From: Citromicrobium sp. UBA3494
GTDB lineage: Bacteria; Pseudomonadota; Alphaproteobacteria; Sphingomonadales; Sphingomonadaceae
NCBI GenBank assembly: GCA_002377695.1
Contig: DFQH01000004.1
Location: 124,001-188,000 of the forward strand
Length of the DNA stretch: 64,000 nt
Direction of reading: 5' to 3'
Shown piece by piece: positions 18,244 through 27,115 of this stretch; within the stretch, counting starts at the first letter, position 1, and every line of letters begins with the position of its first letter. The notes under the pieces were generated by a model that saw only the letters and a list, made by a program, of their open reading frames with translations, was not told the origin of the DNA and searched no databases. The position numbers and the translations under genes were made by a program.

Positions 18244-20202
18244 ATGAGCGATCAGGACACTATCTTGGCGTCGGCGCAGAAGGCGCTGCAGGCGGGTGAT
18301 TTCGCCGGTGGGCTGACGCTGGTCGAACCCCTGATCGAAGGGGATGGGGGCGATGAACAGGCCCTCTACATCGCCGCCGTCGCGGCCCGATATCTCAAGC
18401 GGTTCAGCGACGCCGAAGACTATCAGAACCGCCTGCGTGCGATATCGCCTGAATACGGGCGCGCCTGGCAGGAAGCGGGGCACCTCGCCGTGGCTCGTAA
18501 CCGGCCCGAGGCGGCCATTGCCGCCTATGCGCGCGCCGTCCGGTTCAACCCGGCACTCGATGCCAGCTGGCGCGAACTGGCGCGCTTGCAGGCGGCAGCC
18601 GGACGGGACGCCGAAGCGCGGGCTGCCAGCATGCAGCACCAGCGGATCGCCGCACTGCCGCGCGAACTCCTGGCCGTCACCAATCACCTCCACGAAGGCC
18701 GGCTGCTGCGCGCGGAAGAGATCTGTCGCCACTATCTGCGCCTGCATCCCAGGGACACCGAAGGCATGCGTCTGCTGGCGCAGATCGGCATCCGGCAGGG
18801 CATCTTCGACGATGCCGAATTCCTGCTGGAGAGTGCCGTCACCTTTGCCCCCGACGATATCCAGCTGCGGCTCGACTATATCGACGCGCTGCATCGCCGC
18901 CAGAAGTTCGAGCGTTCGCGCGAAGAAGCGGAAGCCTTGCACGCGCGCGATCCCGACAATCCGCTGTTCCAGTCGCATCTTGCGATCGAGAGCATGCAGA
19001 CGGGGGACTACGACCGCGCCTTCGAGCTGTTCGATCAGGTGCTGGAAAAGCTCCCCCGCGATCCCGCCACGCTGACCAGTCGCGGCCATGCTCTCAAGAC
19101 CATGGGCAAGCAGACCGAGGCGGTCGAGAGCTACCGCGCCGCCTTCGCCGCGAAGCCGGACCAGGGCGATGCGTACTATGCGCTCGCAAATCTGAAGACC
19201 TACAGCTTCACCGACGCGGAAATGGCAGCCATGCGCGAACAGGCCGCCCGCCCCGATCTTGCCTTCATGGACCGCGTCCACATCGCCTTCGCTCTGGGCA
19301 AAGCCTACGAGGATCGCGGCGAATACGCCGAAAGTTTCGCGCATTACCGTGAAGGCAACGATCTGAAGCGCACGCAGACCCGCTACAGCGCGGATGCGAT
19401 GAGCGCCGAACTGGCCCGGCAGCGCGAGGTCTGCACCGCCGATCTGTTCGCGCGCCATGGGGGCGATGGCCATCCGGCACCTGACCCGATCTTCATCCTG
19501 GGTCTGCCGCGCGCGGGTTCGACGCTGCTCGAACAGATTCTCGCCAGCCACAGCCAGGTGGATGGCACGCTTGAGCTGCCCAACATCCTCGCGCTGGCGC
19601 ACCGGCTGCGCGGGCGCAAGGCTGGCGCATCGCGCTATCCCGACATCCTCGGGGACCTCAGCGGTGAGCAATTGGCCGATTTCGGCAGGCAATTCATCGA
19701 GGATACGCGCATCCACCGGCAGGGTGCGCCATTCTTCATCGACAAGATGCCGAACAATTTCCGGCATATCGGCCTGATCCATCTGATCCTGCCCAACGCA
19801 ACCATCATCGACGCGCGTCGGGACCCGATGGATTGCTGTTTTTCCGGGTTCAAGCAGCTCTTCGCCGAGGGGCAGGAATTTACCTACGGACTCGAACAGA
19901 TCGGACGCTACTACGCCGATTATGTCGACCTGATGGAGCACTGGGACGAGGTTCTGCCCGGGCGCGTCCTGCGGGTGCAGCACGAGGACGTGCTCGACGA
20001 TCTCGAGGGTCAGACACGCCGCATGCTGGACCACATCGGCCTTCCGTTCGAGGAGCAATGCCTCGCCTTCCACGAGACGCGCCGCGCGGTCCGCACGGCC
20101 AGCAGCGAGCAGGTGCGCCAGCCGATCACGCGGGCGGGGCAGGGTGCATGGAAACCTTATGAAGCCTGGCTCGACCCCCTCAAGGCGGCGCTTGGGCAGT
20201 AA
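18244..20202 (+). CDS. TPR-repeat protein with C-terminal sulfotransferase domain
   Basis: The protein has 652 residues. About the first 400 are alpha-helical tetratricopeptide-type repeats (recurring patterns such as AAIAAYARAVRFNPALDASW). The C-terminal 240 residues form a sulfotransferase domain of the Sulfotransfer_3 type. It has the 5'-phosphosulfate-binding motif FILGLPRAGSTLLEQIL near residue 420 and a later segment IDARRDPMDCCFSGFKQ that fits the 3'-phosphate-binding region. It probably transfers sulfate from PAPS to an acceptor selected by the TPR part. Pairing with a TonB-dependent receptor is common in sphingomonad genomes, but the shared task is not known to me. Confidence 0.88.
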   Translation: MSDQDTILASAQKALQAGDFAGGLTLVEPLIEGDGGDEQALYIAAVAARYLKRFSDAEDYQNRLRAISPEYGRAWQEAGHLAVARNRPEAAIAAYARAVRFNPALDASWRELARLQAAAGRDAEARAASMQHQRIAALPRELLAVTNHLHEGRLLRAEEICRHYLRLHPRDTEGMRLLAQIGIRQGIFDDAEFLLESAVTFAPDDIQLRLDYIDALHRRQKFERSREEAEALHARDPDNPLFQSHLAIESMQTGDYDRAFELFDQVLEKLPRDPATLTSRGHALKTMGKQTEAVESYRAAFAAKPDQGDAYYALANLKTYSFTDAEMAAMREQAARPDLAFMDRVHIAFALGKAYEDRGEYAESFAHYREGNDLKRTQTRYSADAMSAELARQREVCTADLFARHGGDGHPAPDPIFILGLPRAGSTLLEQILASHSQVDGTLELPNILALAHRLRGRKAGASRYPDILGDLSGEQLADFGRQFIEDTRIHRQGAPFFIDKMPNNFRHIGLIHLILPNATIIDARRDPMDCCFSGFKQLFAEGQEFTYGLEQIGRYYADYVDLMEHWDEVLPGRVLRVQHEDVLDDLEGQTRRMLDHIGLPFEEQCLAFHETRRAVRTASSEQVRQPITRAGQGAWKPYEAWLDPLKAALGQ

Positions 20203-20367
20203 CCTGGCGCGGTTGCATCAACGGGGGCTGAATCTTCTACCGATCCGGTGGGGTGATCGTGGTCCGCTCCCCGACTTACCGCCTTTGTCATGATTATATC
20301 GGCATTCGTACATGCCGCCAGCCCATGATGCCCGGTATGCCGGTTCCGCTCAATCGAGAGGAATTCC

Positions 20368-20724
20368 ATGGTACTCAGGTCGTCATCTTCGCTGTGGTTG
20401 GCTGCTGCGCTCGTGCTGGTTGCGAATCCGGCAAGCGCCAGGGATCCCGGCGCGAAGAAGCTGATGCAGATGGCAGCGGGCTGCGCCTATGTCGTCGGCG
20501 TCGCCGAGGGAAGTAACGTCCAGCTGAACTATGGCTCGGCGGACTGGATCGGCGTGGTCGGAATTCTCGAACAGCGCACCGGGCTGGACGGCGAGAAGGC
20601 GATCAACGAAGCCCGGGCGAAGTACAAGAAGCGCGCGCGCGTGATGGGGGCGGATGAAGCCTACCAGTACATGCTCGGCCGCGCGCAGGAGTGCGACCGC
20701 GAAATGGCCGTGCTGCAGTCGTGA
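20368..20724 (+). CDS. Small exported protein of unknown function
   Basis: The 118-residue product starts with a clear signal peptide (MVLRSSSSLWLAAALVLVANPASA). The mature part of about 94 residues is mostly helical and contains two cysteines, one in GCAYVVG and one in AQECDRE near the C-terminus, which could form a disulfide in the periplasm. I do not recognise the family. An AGAGGAAT stretch lies just before the start codon. The gene is the first of three consecutive genes for small exported proteins with similar layout; its stop overlaps a possible GTG start of the next gene. Confidence 0.65.
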   Translation: MVLRSSSSLWLAAALVLVANPASARDPGAKKLMQMAAGCAYVVGVAEGSNVQLNYGSADWIGVVGILEQRTGLDGEKAINEARAKYKKRARVMGADEAYQYMLGRAQECDREMAVLQS

Positions 20725-20738
20725 TTACCGGTTCGTCG

Positions 20739-21626
20739 ATGGCGCGGCCCATCCTGCGGACGGGCGCAGCCGGTGTCATCGTGCTGGGGGCATCGCTGGC
20801 CGTGCTGCTGTCCGCTCCTTCCGCGCGCGCAAGCACGCAGGATGCGGAGCTGATCTACGAATGCGCACTCGCGCTCGACTACGCGGCGGAAAAAGGCACG
20901 CGGATGCCCGTGCCCGCCAACCGGGCGATGGCGCATTTCGGCGAAGTAACCGGCAATGATGCAGGCCTTCGCACGCATGCGGACCAGGCCATCGATGCGG
21001 CCTGGGACGACTACCGCAAGAAGAATGGGCGCAAGGCGCTCGACAGATACATCCTGTCGGTCGCGCAGGACTGTTCGGACCTCTATGTCGAACGGGCGGA
21101 GCGCGATTCAGCGGCGACCGAAAGCCAGCTGAATTCACTCGGCACGCTGTCGGCGGCCGCGCTGCGATCCTACGCCACGCGTACGGGCGATCACGGCGAA
21201 GTCGCGGATTACCTGGTCTATTATTACCCTTACGGCAAGGACCTGTTCAAACCGAACGAGGATGGCGATCTGCTGGGCCAGCTGATCGTCGAGACCGGGG
21301 CAGCAGGGCTGCGCCGGTGGAGCGACGAAGCGATCTACGCCATCGCGACCAAGCATTACTGGCAATACAACCCGCCCGCCACGCGGCTGGTCTTCGCCGA
21401 GTACCAGCGCCGCATGCGCATGAAACGCCAGTCCGAGGCGGAGGCGCAGCGCTGGGCGCGGCGTGCGGCCGACGCCCGGGCAGAGCGTGCCCGTCAGGCA
21501 AACGCGCCCTATGTCGGATCGCTGGGCGGTGGCAACTCCACCAGGCCCAAGGCCGGCAGCGGCGTGGTGGTTTGCACGACCTACAAGGGCACCGGCGGGG
21601 GCAGGGTGTGCAAGGAAGAAGACTGA
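20739..21626 (+). CDS. Exported protein of unknown function
   Basis: From the ATG at 20739 the protein has 295 residues and a good signal peptide (MARPILRTGAAGVIVLGASL and on to ARA). An in-frame GTG at 20721 overlaps the previous stop as GTGA and would add six residues, so the start is uncertain. The mature protein carries ECALALDYAAE near its start and QDCSDLY about 80 residues later, echoing the spacing of cysteines in its upstream neighbour. The C-terminal 80 residues are rich in Arg and Ala and end with two more cysteines. No enzyme motif was recognised. Confidence 0.65.
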   Translation: MARPILRTGAAGVIVLGASLAVLLSAPSARASTQDAELIYECALALDYAAEKGTRMPVPANRAMAHFGEVTGNDAGLRTHADQAIDAAWDDYRKKNGRKALDRYILSVAQDCSDLYVERAERDSAATESQLNSLGTLSAAALRSYATRTGDHGEVADYLVYYYPYGKDLFKPNEDGDLLGQLIVETGAAGLRRWSDEAIYAIATKHYWQYNPPATRLVFAEYQRRMRMKRQSEAEAQRWARRAADARAERARQANAPYVGSLGGGNSTRPKAGSGVVVCTTYKGTGGGRVCKEED

Positions 21627-21705
21627 TCACTTCCCGGACAGGTCCGGCGAAAGTGCCGGGGCCGGACCCCACCCTCGATTTCCCTACTCCGGCGGAGATG
21701 CTGCC

Positions 21706-22188
21706 ATGACCTTTCGTACTGCCTGTGCTGCACGTGTTCTTGCGCTTGCGATCGCAGGCTCTGCGCTCGCCATTCCCGCCTTCGCGCAAACCGGAACGGG
21801 CCAGCCGCCAGACGGGGAATCCTCTTCCGCCCTCCACAACGCCGCTTACGAAAAAGGGCTGGAGTCCGCTTTCACCACGCCCGAGACGATTGGCGAGATG
21901 CTGCAGTGTTCGGCGCTGTGGGATCGCTGGGCCTACGCGGTCGAGAGTGCGGCGGACCCCGCCTTCACGCAGGGCTTGCGCGAGGAATTGTCGGCCGGGA
22001 ACGCGAACAGCCGGAAGCTCTACTGGCAGCGTCTCGCCCGCAGGAACATGGGCGAGGAGGATAGTCCGACCTATTACGACAAGATGCAGGCCAGAGCCGA
22101 AGAGCAGGCCGACAAGACCTACGCCGAATATGTCGCCGGCTCCGAGCGGGGCATGCAGAGCATGATGGGCTGGCTGGCGCTTTGCTGA
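21706..22188 (+). CDS. Small exported protein of unknown function
   Basis: The start at ATG 21706 is supported by GGCGGAG 8 bases upstream and by the signal peptide it creates (MTFRTACAARVLALAIAGSA and on to AFAQ). The protein has 160 residues. The mature part is helical with cysteines in LQCSALWDRWAYA and at the final residue (LALC). It follows the previous exported protein by 79 bp and is convergent with dcd. The shared plan with its two upstream neighbours suggests a small paralogous family; function unknown. Confidence 0.65.
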   Translation: MTFRTACAARVLALAIAGSALAIPAFAQTGTGQPPDGESSSALHNAAYEKGLESAFTTPETIGEMLQCSALWDRWAYAVESAADPAFTQGLREELSAGNANSRKLYWQRLARRNMGEEDSPTYYDKMQARAEEQADKTYAEYVAGSERGMQSMMGWLALC

Positions 22189-22229
22189 CGAACGCCTCCG
22201 GCCCGCGCATCACCGCGACGAGGCAGGGC

Positions 22230-22784
22230 CTACAATCGGGGCAGCGTGACCCCGCGCTGGCCCATATATTTGCCCGCGCGGTCCTTGTAGCTGGTCTCGC
22301 ACCGCTCGTTGCCCTGCAGGAACAGGAACTGGCACGCGCCCTCGTTGGCGTAGATCTTGGCGGGCAGGGGCGTGGTGTTGGAGAATTCCAGCGTCACGTG
22401 GCCTTCCCAGCCCGGCTCCAGCGGGGTCACGTTCACGATGATCCCGCACCGCGCATAGGTGCTCTTGCCGAGGCAGATCACCAGCACATCCTCGGGCACG
22501 CGGAAATATTCGACCGTGCGCGCCAGCGCGAAGGAGTTGGGCGGGATGATGCACACGTCGGTCTTCCGGTCGACCAGACTGTCCGCGTCGAAGCTCTTGG
22601 GGTCGACCGTCGCCGAATTGACGTTGGTGAAAATCTTGAACTCGTCCGCCACGCGCGCGTCGTAGCCGTAGGAGGACAATCCGTAGGAGATGCAGCCGTC
22701 ACGCCGCTGCGCCTCCTCGAACGGCTCGATCATGCCGTGTTTTTGCGCCTGCTCGCGAATCCAGCGGTCGGATAGAATGGCCAT
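22230..22784 (-). CDS. dcd: dCTP deaminase
   Basis: The start chosen gives MAILSDRWI and a 184-residue protein, the usual length for the family; an upstream in-frame extension of 17 residues lacks family resemblance. The enzyme converts dCTP to dUTP and ammonia, supplying dUMP for thymidylate synthesis. Hallmarks visible are [11 protein letters not shown], the IPPNSFALA strand, [11 protein letters not shown] and the active-site region [16 protein letters not shown]. It lies 82 bp downstream of putA on the same strand; no functional link to proline catabolism is obvious. Confidence 0.95.
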   Translation of the reverse strand: MAILSDRWIREQAQKHGMIEPFEEAQRRDGCISYGLSSYGYDARVADEFKIFTNVNSATVDPKSFDADSLVDRKTDVCIIPPNSFALARTVEYFRVPEDVLVICLGKSTYARCGIIVNVTPLEPGWEGHVTLEFSNTTPLPAKIYANEGACQFLFLQGNERCETSYKDRAGKYMGQRGVTLPRL

Positions 22785-22866
22785 GGGCCACGTGATGTGG
22801 AACGCGGGCGAGGCGTGCAAGCCTCCCCGCGCCAATTATCCGCCAACTTGCGCCCGAAACCCTTCG

Positions 22867-25800
22867 TCAGAGGCTGGCCAGCAGCGTCGCGTTGCCGCCC
22901 GCTGCGGTCGTATCCACCGTCACCACGCGTTCGGTGGCGAAGCGCGACACGTAATGCGGGCCGCCTGCCTTGGGGCCGGTGCCCGAGAGGCCTTCGCCGC
23001 CGAAGGGCTGGCTTTCGACGACTGCGCCGATCTGGTTGCGGTTGACGTAGAAATTGCCGACCTTGATCTTCGATTCCACCAGGCGACGCGTCGCCTCGAC
23101 GCGGCTGTGCAGGCCGCAGGTGAGGCCATAGCCAAGTGCGTTGATGTCATCCACGACCTTTTCCAGGTCCTTGTTCTTGAACTTGGCAATGTGGAGCACG
23201 GGGCCGAAGTTCTCACGCTGCAGGTGGCCGATACCCTCGATCTCGATGATCGTCGGCAGGACAAAGCTGCCGCGGGCGAAGGCGGGATCGTCGTCCGCGC
23301 GCCAGATCGTGCGACCGATCGTCGCCGAACGCGCCACGTGGCGTTCCAGCGCGGCCTGCGCGTCATGGTCGATCACCGGGCCGACATCGGTGGCGAATTC
23401 GGTGGGGTCGCCGACGACCAGCGCCTGGAAGGCGCCGCGAATCATCGTGACCATCTCGTCGTAGACATCTTCCTGGATGTAGAGCACGCGCTGTGCGGAG
23501 CAGCGCTGCCCGGCGCTCTGGAAGGCGCTGGCGATCACGTCGCGCGTCACCTGTTCGGGCAGGGCGGTGGAGTCCACGATCATGGCGTTCTGCCCGCCGG
23601 TTTCGGCGATCAGCGTGGCGATGGAACCCTCGCGTGCGGCGAGCGAACGATTGATGGCATGCGCGGTCTGGGTGCTGCCCGTGAAGGAGACACCTGCGAT
23701 ACGCGTGTCGGACGTAATCAGCTGGCCGACTTCGCCTGCCCCGGGCAGAAGCTGGAAGACTTCCTCGGGAATGCCCGCATCGTGGCACAGTTTCACTGCC
23801 AGCGCCGCGATCAGTGGGGTCTGTTCGGCGGGCTTGGCGACCACCGTGTTGCCTGCGGCAAGTGCGGCAGCGGCCGGGCCGATGAAGATCGCCAGCGGGA
23901 AGTTCCATGGACTGATCGTCGCGAAAACGCCGCGCCCGGCCAGCTTGAGGTAGTTTTCCTCACCCGTCGGCCCCGGTAGCGGGGTGGGTTCGGCGAAGAG
24001 CCTGCGCGCCTCGGTGGCGTAATACCGTAGGAAATCGACCGCTTCGCGCAGTTCCAGCACGGAATCGACGATCGTCTTGCCCGCTTCCAGCTGGCACAGA
24101 GACAGGATTTCGTCCGTATGGGCCTCGAATTCGTCCGCCGCCGCTTCCAGCAGCGCGGCGCGCTTTTCGCCGCCCAGCGCATTCCAGCCCGGCTGGATCG
24201 CCTCGGCCTTGGTGATCGCCATGTCGACTTCCTCGGCGCTGGCATCGCGGCGGGTGCCGATCCGCAGACCATGGTCGAAAGGCGCGGTAATCGGGGCGAT
24301 TTCGCCGGGAATTTCGGCCTTGAAAGTGGGCGCGGCTTCCCACTGCCGGTCGCGCAGGTTGTGCAGCCGCTTGAGCAGCGGTTCGCGCACCAGCGGGTCG
24401 GCCAGATCGATTCCGGCGCTGTTTACGCGGCCCGGGAAAATGTCCCTCGGCAGCGGGATCGCGGGATTGCGCTTGGGCTCCATCGCGGCCAGTTCTGCCA
24501 CTGGATCGGCAGCCAGATCTTCTGCGGTCTGATCGGTATCCGCCATCCGGTTTACGAAGGAGCTGTTGGCTCCGTTTTCGAGCAGGCGGCGCACCAGATA
24601 GGCGAGCAGGTCCTTGTGCCCGCCGACGGGCGCATAGATGCGCACGGGGGTTTTCGCGTCACCTTCCGCCTTGCCCAGCGCGGCGTACAGCTCTTCGCCC
24701 ATGCCGTGCAGGCGCTGGAATTCGAACTCGGTACCGGCGGACGCGCGCTGCTTGATCGCGGCGATCGTGTAGGCGTTGTGCGTGGCGAAGGCGCCGTAGA
24801 TGCGCTTCGGAGCGGACAGCAGCACATCCGCGCAGGCCATGAAGGATACGTCGGTCGAAACCTTGCGGGTGAAGACGGGGAAATCGTCGAGGCCCGCCAC
24901 CTGGCTGATCTTGATCTCGGTATCCCAGTACGCGCCCTTCACAAGCCGGATCATGAACTTGCGATCATGCTTTTCGGCAAGGTCGATCAGCCACTGGCAC
25001 AGGGGAACGCCCCGCTTCTGATAGGCCTGAACCGCCAGGCCGAAGCCGGTCCACTGCGAGCCGTCCTCGCGCACGAAGAGCGAATCGTCCGCCGCCATCG
25101 TCTCGAACACGTCGAGCGAAAGCTCCAGCCGGTCCGCTTCCTCCGCATCGATGGTGAAGTGGATATTGGCGTCGCGCGCACGGCGGGCGAGATCGTTCAC
25201 GATCGGCACCAGCGCAGTGACTGCCTTCTCCCCATGGAAGATGTCGTACTTTGGATAGAGCGCGGTCAGCTTCACCGAAATGCCGGGGCTGCCGGTCAGC
25301 GTGCCGTCGCTTTCCGACTTCAGACGCTCGATGGCATCGATGTAGGCTTTGCGATAGCGGTCGGCATCGGCGAAGGTCATCGCCGCTTCGCCGAGCATGT
25401 CGAAACTGTGGGTGAGGCCTTTGTCGCGTTCCGGAGCCGCGCGCTTGAGCGCTTCGGTCATGTTGCGACCGAATACGAACTGACCGCCGAGGATGCGCAT
25501 GGCCTGCCAGGTGGCGTTGCGGATCACCGGCTCACCCAGCCGGTTCATCGCGCCGCGCAGGGTGCGTTCCATCTTCTTGTGATGCAGTTCGGGGCGTTCG
25601 AGCACCTCGCCGGTCAGCATCAGGGAGAAGGTGGCGGCATTGACGAAGGTGGAATCCGATTCGTTCAGGTGCTCGCGCCAGTTGATCTCGCCGATCTTGT
25701 CCCGGATCAGCGCGTCTGCCGTACGCGCATCGGGCACTCGCAGCAGTGCTTCGGCAAGGCACATCAGCGCGATGCCTTCCCGGGTGTTCAGCCCGTACTG

Positions 25801-26037
25801 GTGCAGGAAGGCGTCGATCCCGCCGACCTCGCGCTTGCGCGCATCCTTGATCAGATCGACGGCATAGGCATGGATATGGCCATGATCGCGTGAGAAAACC
25901 TCCGTCTGGCGCAGCCGCTCCTTGACGCAGGCCTCTTCCTCCTGCCGGAAGGCCTTGCGGATCGCGCTCCGGTCGAGCGGATCGGTGCTGGGCATAGGCG
26001 CGTGGTCGGCGGGCGGATTGGTTGTCATCATGTCCAT
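22867..26037 (-). CDS. putA: Bifunctional proline dehydrogenase / L-glutamate gamma-semialdehyde dehydrogenase
   Basis: The 1,056-residue protein oxidises proline to glutamate in two steps. The N-terminal half is an FAD-dependent PRODH barrel with RLVKGAYWDTEIK and a later YAPVGGHKDLLAYLVRRLLENG segment. The C-terminal half is an aldehyde dehydrogenase with ISPWNFPLAIF, the FTGSTQTA nucleotide-binding segment, ETGGQNAMIVD and the catalytic cysteine at about residue 846 in QSAGQRCSAQRVL. There is no N-terminal ribbon-helix-helix domain and no long C-terminal extension, so this is the short, non-repressor form. Regulation probably comes from outside, and a Crp/Fnr-type gene is divergent 157 bp away. 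Start at 26037; ATG at 26028 is an alternative. Confidence 0.96.
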   Translation of the reverse strand: MDMMTTNPPADHAPMPSTDPLDRSAIRKAFRQEEEACVKERLRQTEVFSRDHGHIHAYAVDLIKDARKREVGGIDAFLHQYGLNTREGIALMCLAEALLRVPDARTADALIRDKIGEINWREHLNESDSTFVNAATFSLMLTGEVLERPELHHKKMERTLRGAMNRLGEPVIRNATWQAMRILGGQFVFGRNMTEALKRAAPERDKGLTHSFDMLGEAAMTFADADRYRKAYIDAIERLKSESDGTLTGSPGISVKLTALYPKYDIFHGEKAVTALVPIVNDLARRARDANIHFTIDAEEADRLELSLDVFETMAADDSLFVREDGSQWTGFGLAVQAYQKRGVPLCQWLIDLAEKHDRKFMIRLVKGAYWDTEIKISQVAGLDDFPVFTRKVSTDVSFMACADVLLSAPKRIYGAFATHNAYTIAAIKQRASAGTEFEFQRLHGMGEELYAALGKAEGDAKTPVRIYAPVGGHKDLLAYLVRRLLENGANSSFVNRMADTDQTAEDLAADPVAELAAMEPKRNPAIPLPRDIFPGRVNSAGIDLADPLVREPLLKRLHNLRDRQWEAAPTFKAEIPGEIAPITAPFDHGLRIGTRRDASAEEVDMAITKAEAIQPGWNALGGEKRAALLEAAADEFEAHTDEILSLCQLEAGKTIVDSVLELREAVDFLRYYATEARRLFAEPTPLPGPTGEENYLKLAGRGVFATISPWNFPLAIFIGPAAAALAAGNTVVAKPAEQTPLIAALAVKLCHDAGIPEEVFQLLPGAGEVGQLITSDTRIAGVSFTGSTQTAHAINRSLAAREGSIATLIAETGGQNAMIVDSTALPEQVTRDVIASAFQSAGQRCSAQRVLYIQEDVYDEMVTMIRGAFQALVVGDPTEFATDVGPVIDHDAQAALERHVARSATIGRTIWRADDDPAFARGSFVLPTIIEIEGIGHLQRENFGPVLHIAKFKNKDLEKVVDDINALGYGLTCGLHSRVEATRRLVESKIKVGNFYVNRNQIGAVVESQPFGGEGLSGTGPKAGGPHYVSRFATERVVTVDTTAAGGNATLLASL

Positions 26038-26194
26038 CTTGCTTCGAGGTGGCCCTAACTACTTCGTATATCAAGCTTTGCGTAGCGTCTGCCTGCCTGG
26101 TGGGCCGCAAAGGCTGAAGGCTCGACGTTTTCCCGGCGAACGGTTAGGCGGTTTCAGCAGCAGCCGCGACGGGACGGGCGGCGAGGGGAATTCG

Positions 26195-26995
26195 ATGACA
26201 CTCGAGGAGGAATTGCAGGCATTCCCGCTAACCGGGCGGTTCCTGTTCGGCCGCCTGCGCGAGGCCCTGAGCCATGACGAGCGCGTCGCGCTCGAGGCGC
26301 TGCCGGAAGACATTGCCACTTATCAGGGCAGTTCGCGGATCGTGGAGGCCGGATCGGCCTGCGCCCGCAGCACGCTGCTGGTCGAAGGTTTCATCATTCG
26401 CGGCCTCGCCGGGACAAGTGGCGCAGGCGAGAAGCGATCGGCGCTGAGCGTGCATGTACCCGGAGATTTCGTGGACCTGCACTGCTTCGCGCTGAAACGG
26501 CTGGATCATAATGTCGATACGATCGGCCCGGCCAAGCTCGCATACATCCCGCACGAGAAGCTGCGCGAAGTCCTGCAGGAGAGACCGCATCTCGGCCGCA
26601 TGCTGTGGGGATCGACCCTGCTCGATGCCGCCATGCACCGTCAGTGGATCATGAAGCTCGAACAGCTCACCACACCGCGCCGCATCGCGCACATCTTTGC
26701 GGAGTTGTGGCGACGGCTGGAAATGGTCGGTCTGGCGCAGAGCGACGGGTTCGAGAGCCCGCTGACCCAGGCCGATCTGGCCGACATGAGCGGGGCGACC
26801 GCGGTGCATGCCAACCGGGCCCTGCGCGAACTGCGCGAACGCGGCCTGGCCGAGTTTAGGCGCGGGCGCCTGTTTTCGACAGACCGGGCCGGGCTGGAGG
26901 AATATGCGGATTTTTCGGCCGACTACCTGTATGGGGAAGGCCAGCTTTCTCCTCTCCCCGGACCTGTCGCGGTCAGGCCGAGGTTGAGTACGTAG
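26195..26995 (+). CDS. Crp/Fnr-family transcriptional regulator (first of a tandem pair)
   Basis: The start at ATG 26195 (MTLEEELQAFPLTG) gives 266 residues. The open frame extends upstream, but that part overlaps the putA promoter region and lacks family resemblance. The N-terminal part is a cNMP-binding-like beta-roll with SVHVPGDFVDLHCFALKRLDH, and the C-terminal part has a winged helix with TQADLADMSGATAVHANRAL as the recognition region. No N-terminal cysteine cluster is present, so it is not an oxygen-sensing FNR of the classical kind. The next gene encodes a close paralogue. Its divergent position makes it a candidate regulator of putA, which is inference. Confidence 0.85.
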   Translation: MTLEEELQAFPLTGRFLFGRLREALSHDERVALEALPEDIATYQGSSRIVEAGSACARSTLLVEGFIIRGLAGTSGAGEKRSALSVHVPGDFVDLHCFALKRLDHNVDTIGPAKLAYIPHEKLREVLQERPHLGRMLWGSTLLDAAMHRQWIMKLEQLTTPRRIAHIFAELWRRLEMVGLAQSDGFESPLTQADLADMSGATAVHANRALRELRERGLAEFRRGRLFSTDRAGLEEYADFSADYLYGEGQLSPLPGPVAVRPRLST

Positions 26996-27007
26996 TTTTT
27001 TCAGTGG

Positions 27008-27023
27008 GTTTGCCTTTGCAAAC
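27008..27023. promoter_or_regulatory. Perfect inverted repeat GTTTGC-N4-GCAAAC, candidate Crp/Fnr-type operator
   Basis: The 16-base palindrome lies 12 bp after the first regulator and 93 bp before the second. Its core TTTGC-N4-GCAAA has the same 5-4-5 geometry as FNR/DNR-type boxes (TTGAT-N4-ATCAA), although the bases differ. No T-run follows, so a terminator is less likely. It could mediate auto- or cross-regulation of the second regulator. Confidence 0.4.
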
Positions 27024-27115
27024 AGCCTGAAACTAACATGCATCAGTAGACGGTCCGCGTGGGCGCTGGCTATCGCGCACAGGCGGAACGAAACGGGTGG
27101 AGTGACGGGGGCGCG

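Noticed and set aside
20239..20310. Possible sigma-70 promoter with TTGTCA upstream of the small exported protein
   Set aside because: At 17 bases distance the -10 hexamer would be GTACAT, matching the consensus at only two positions.
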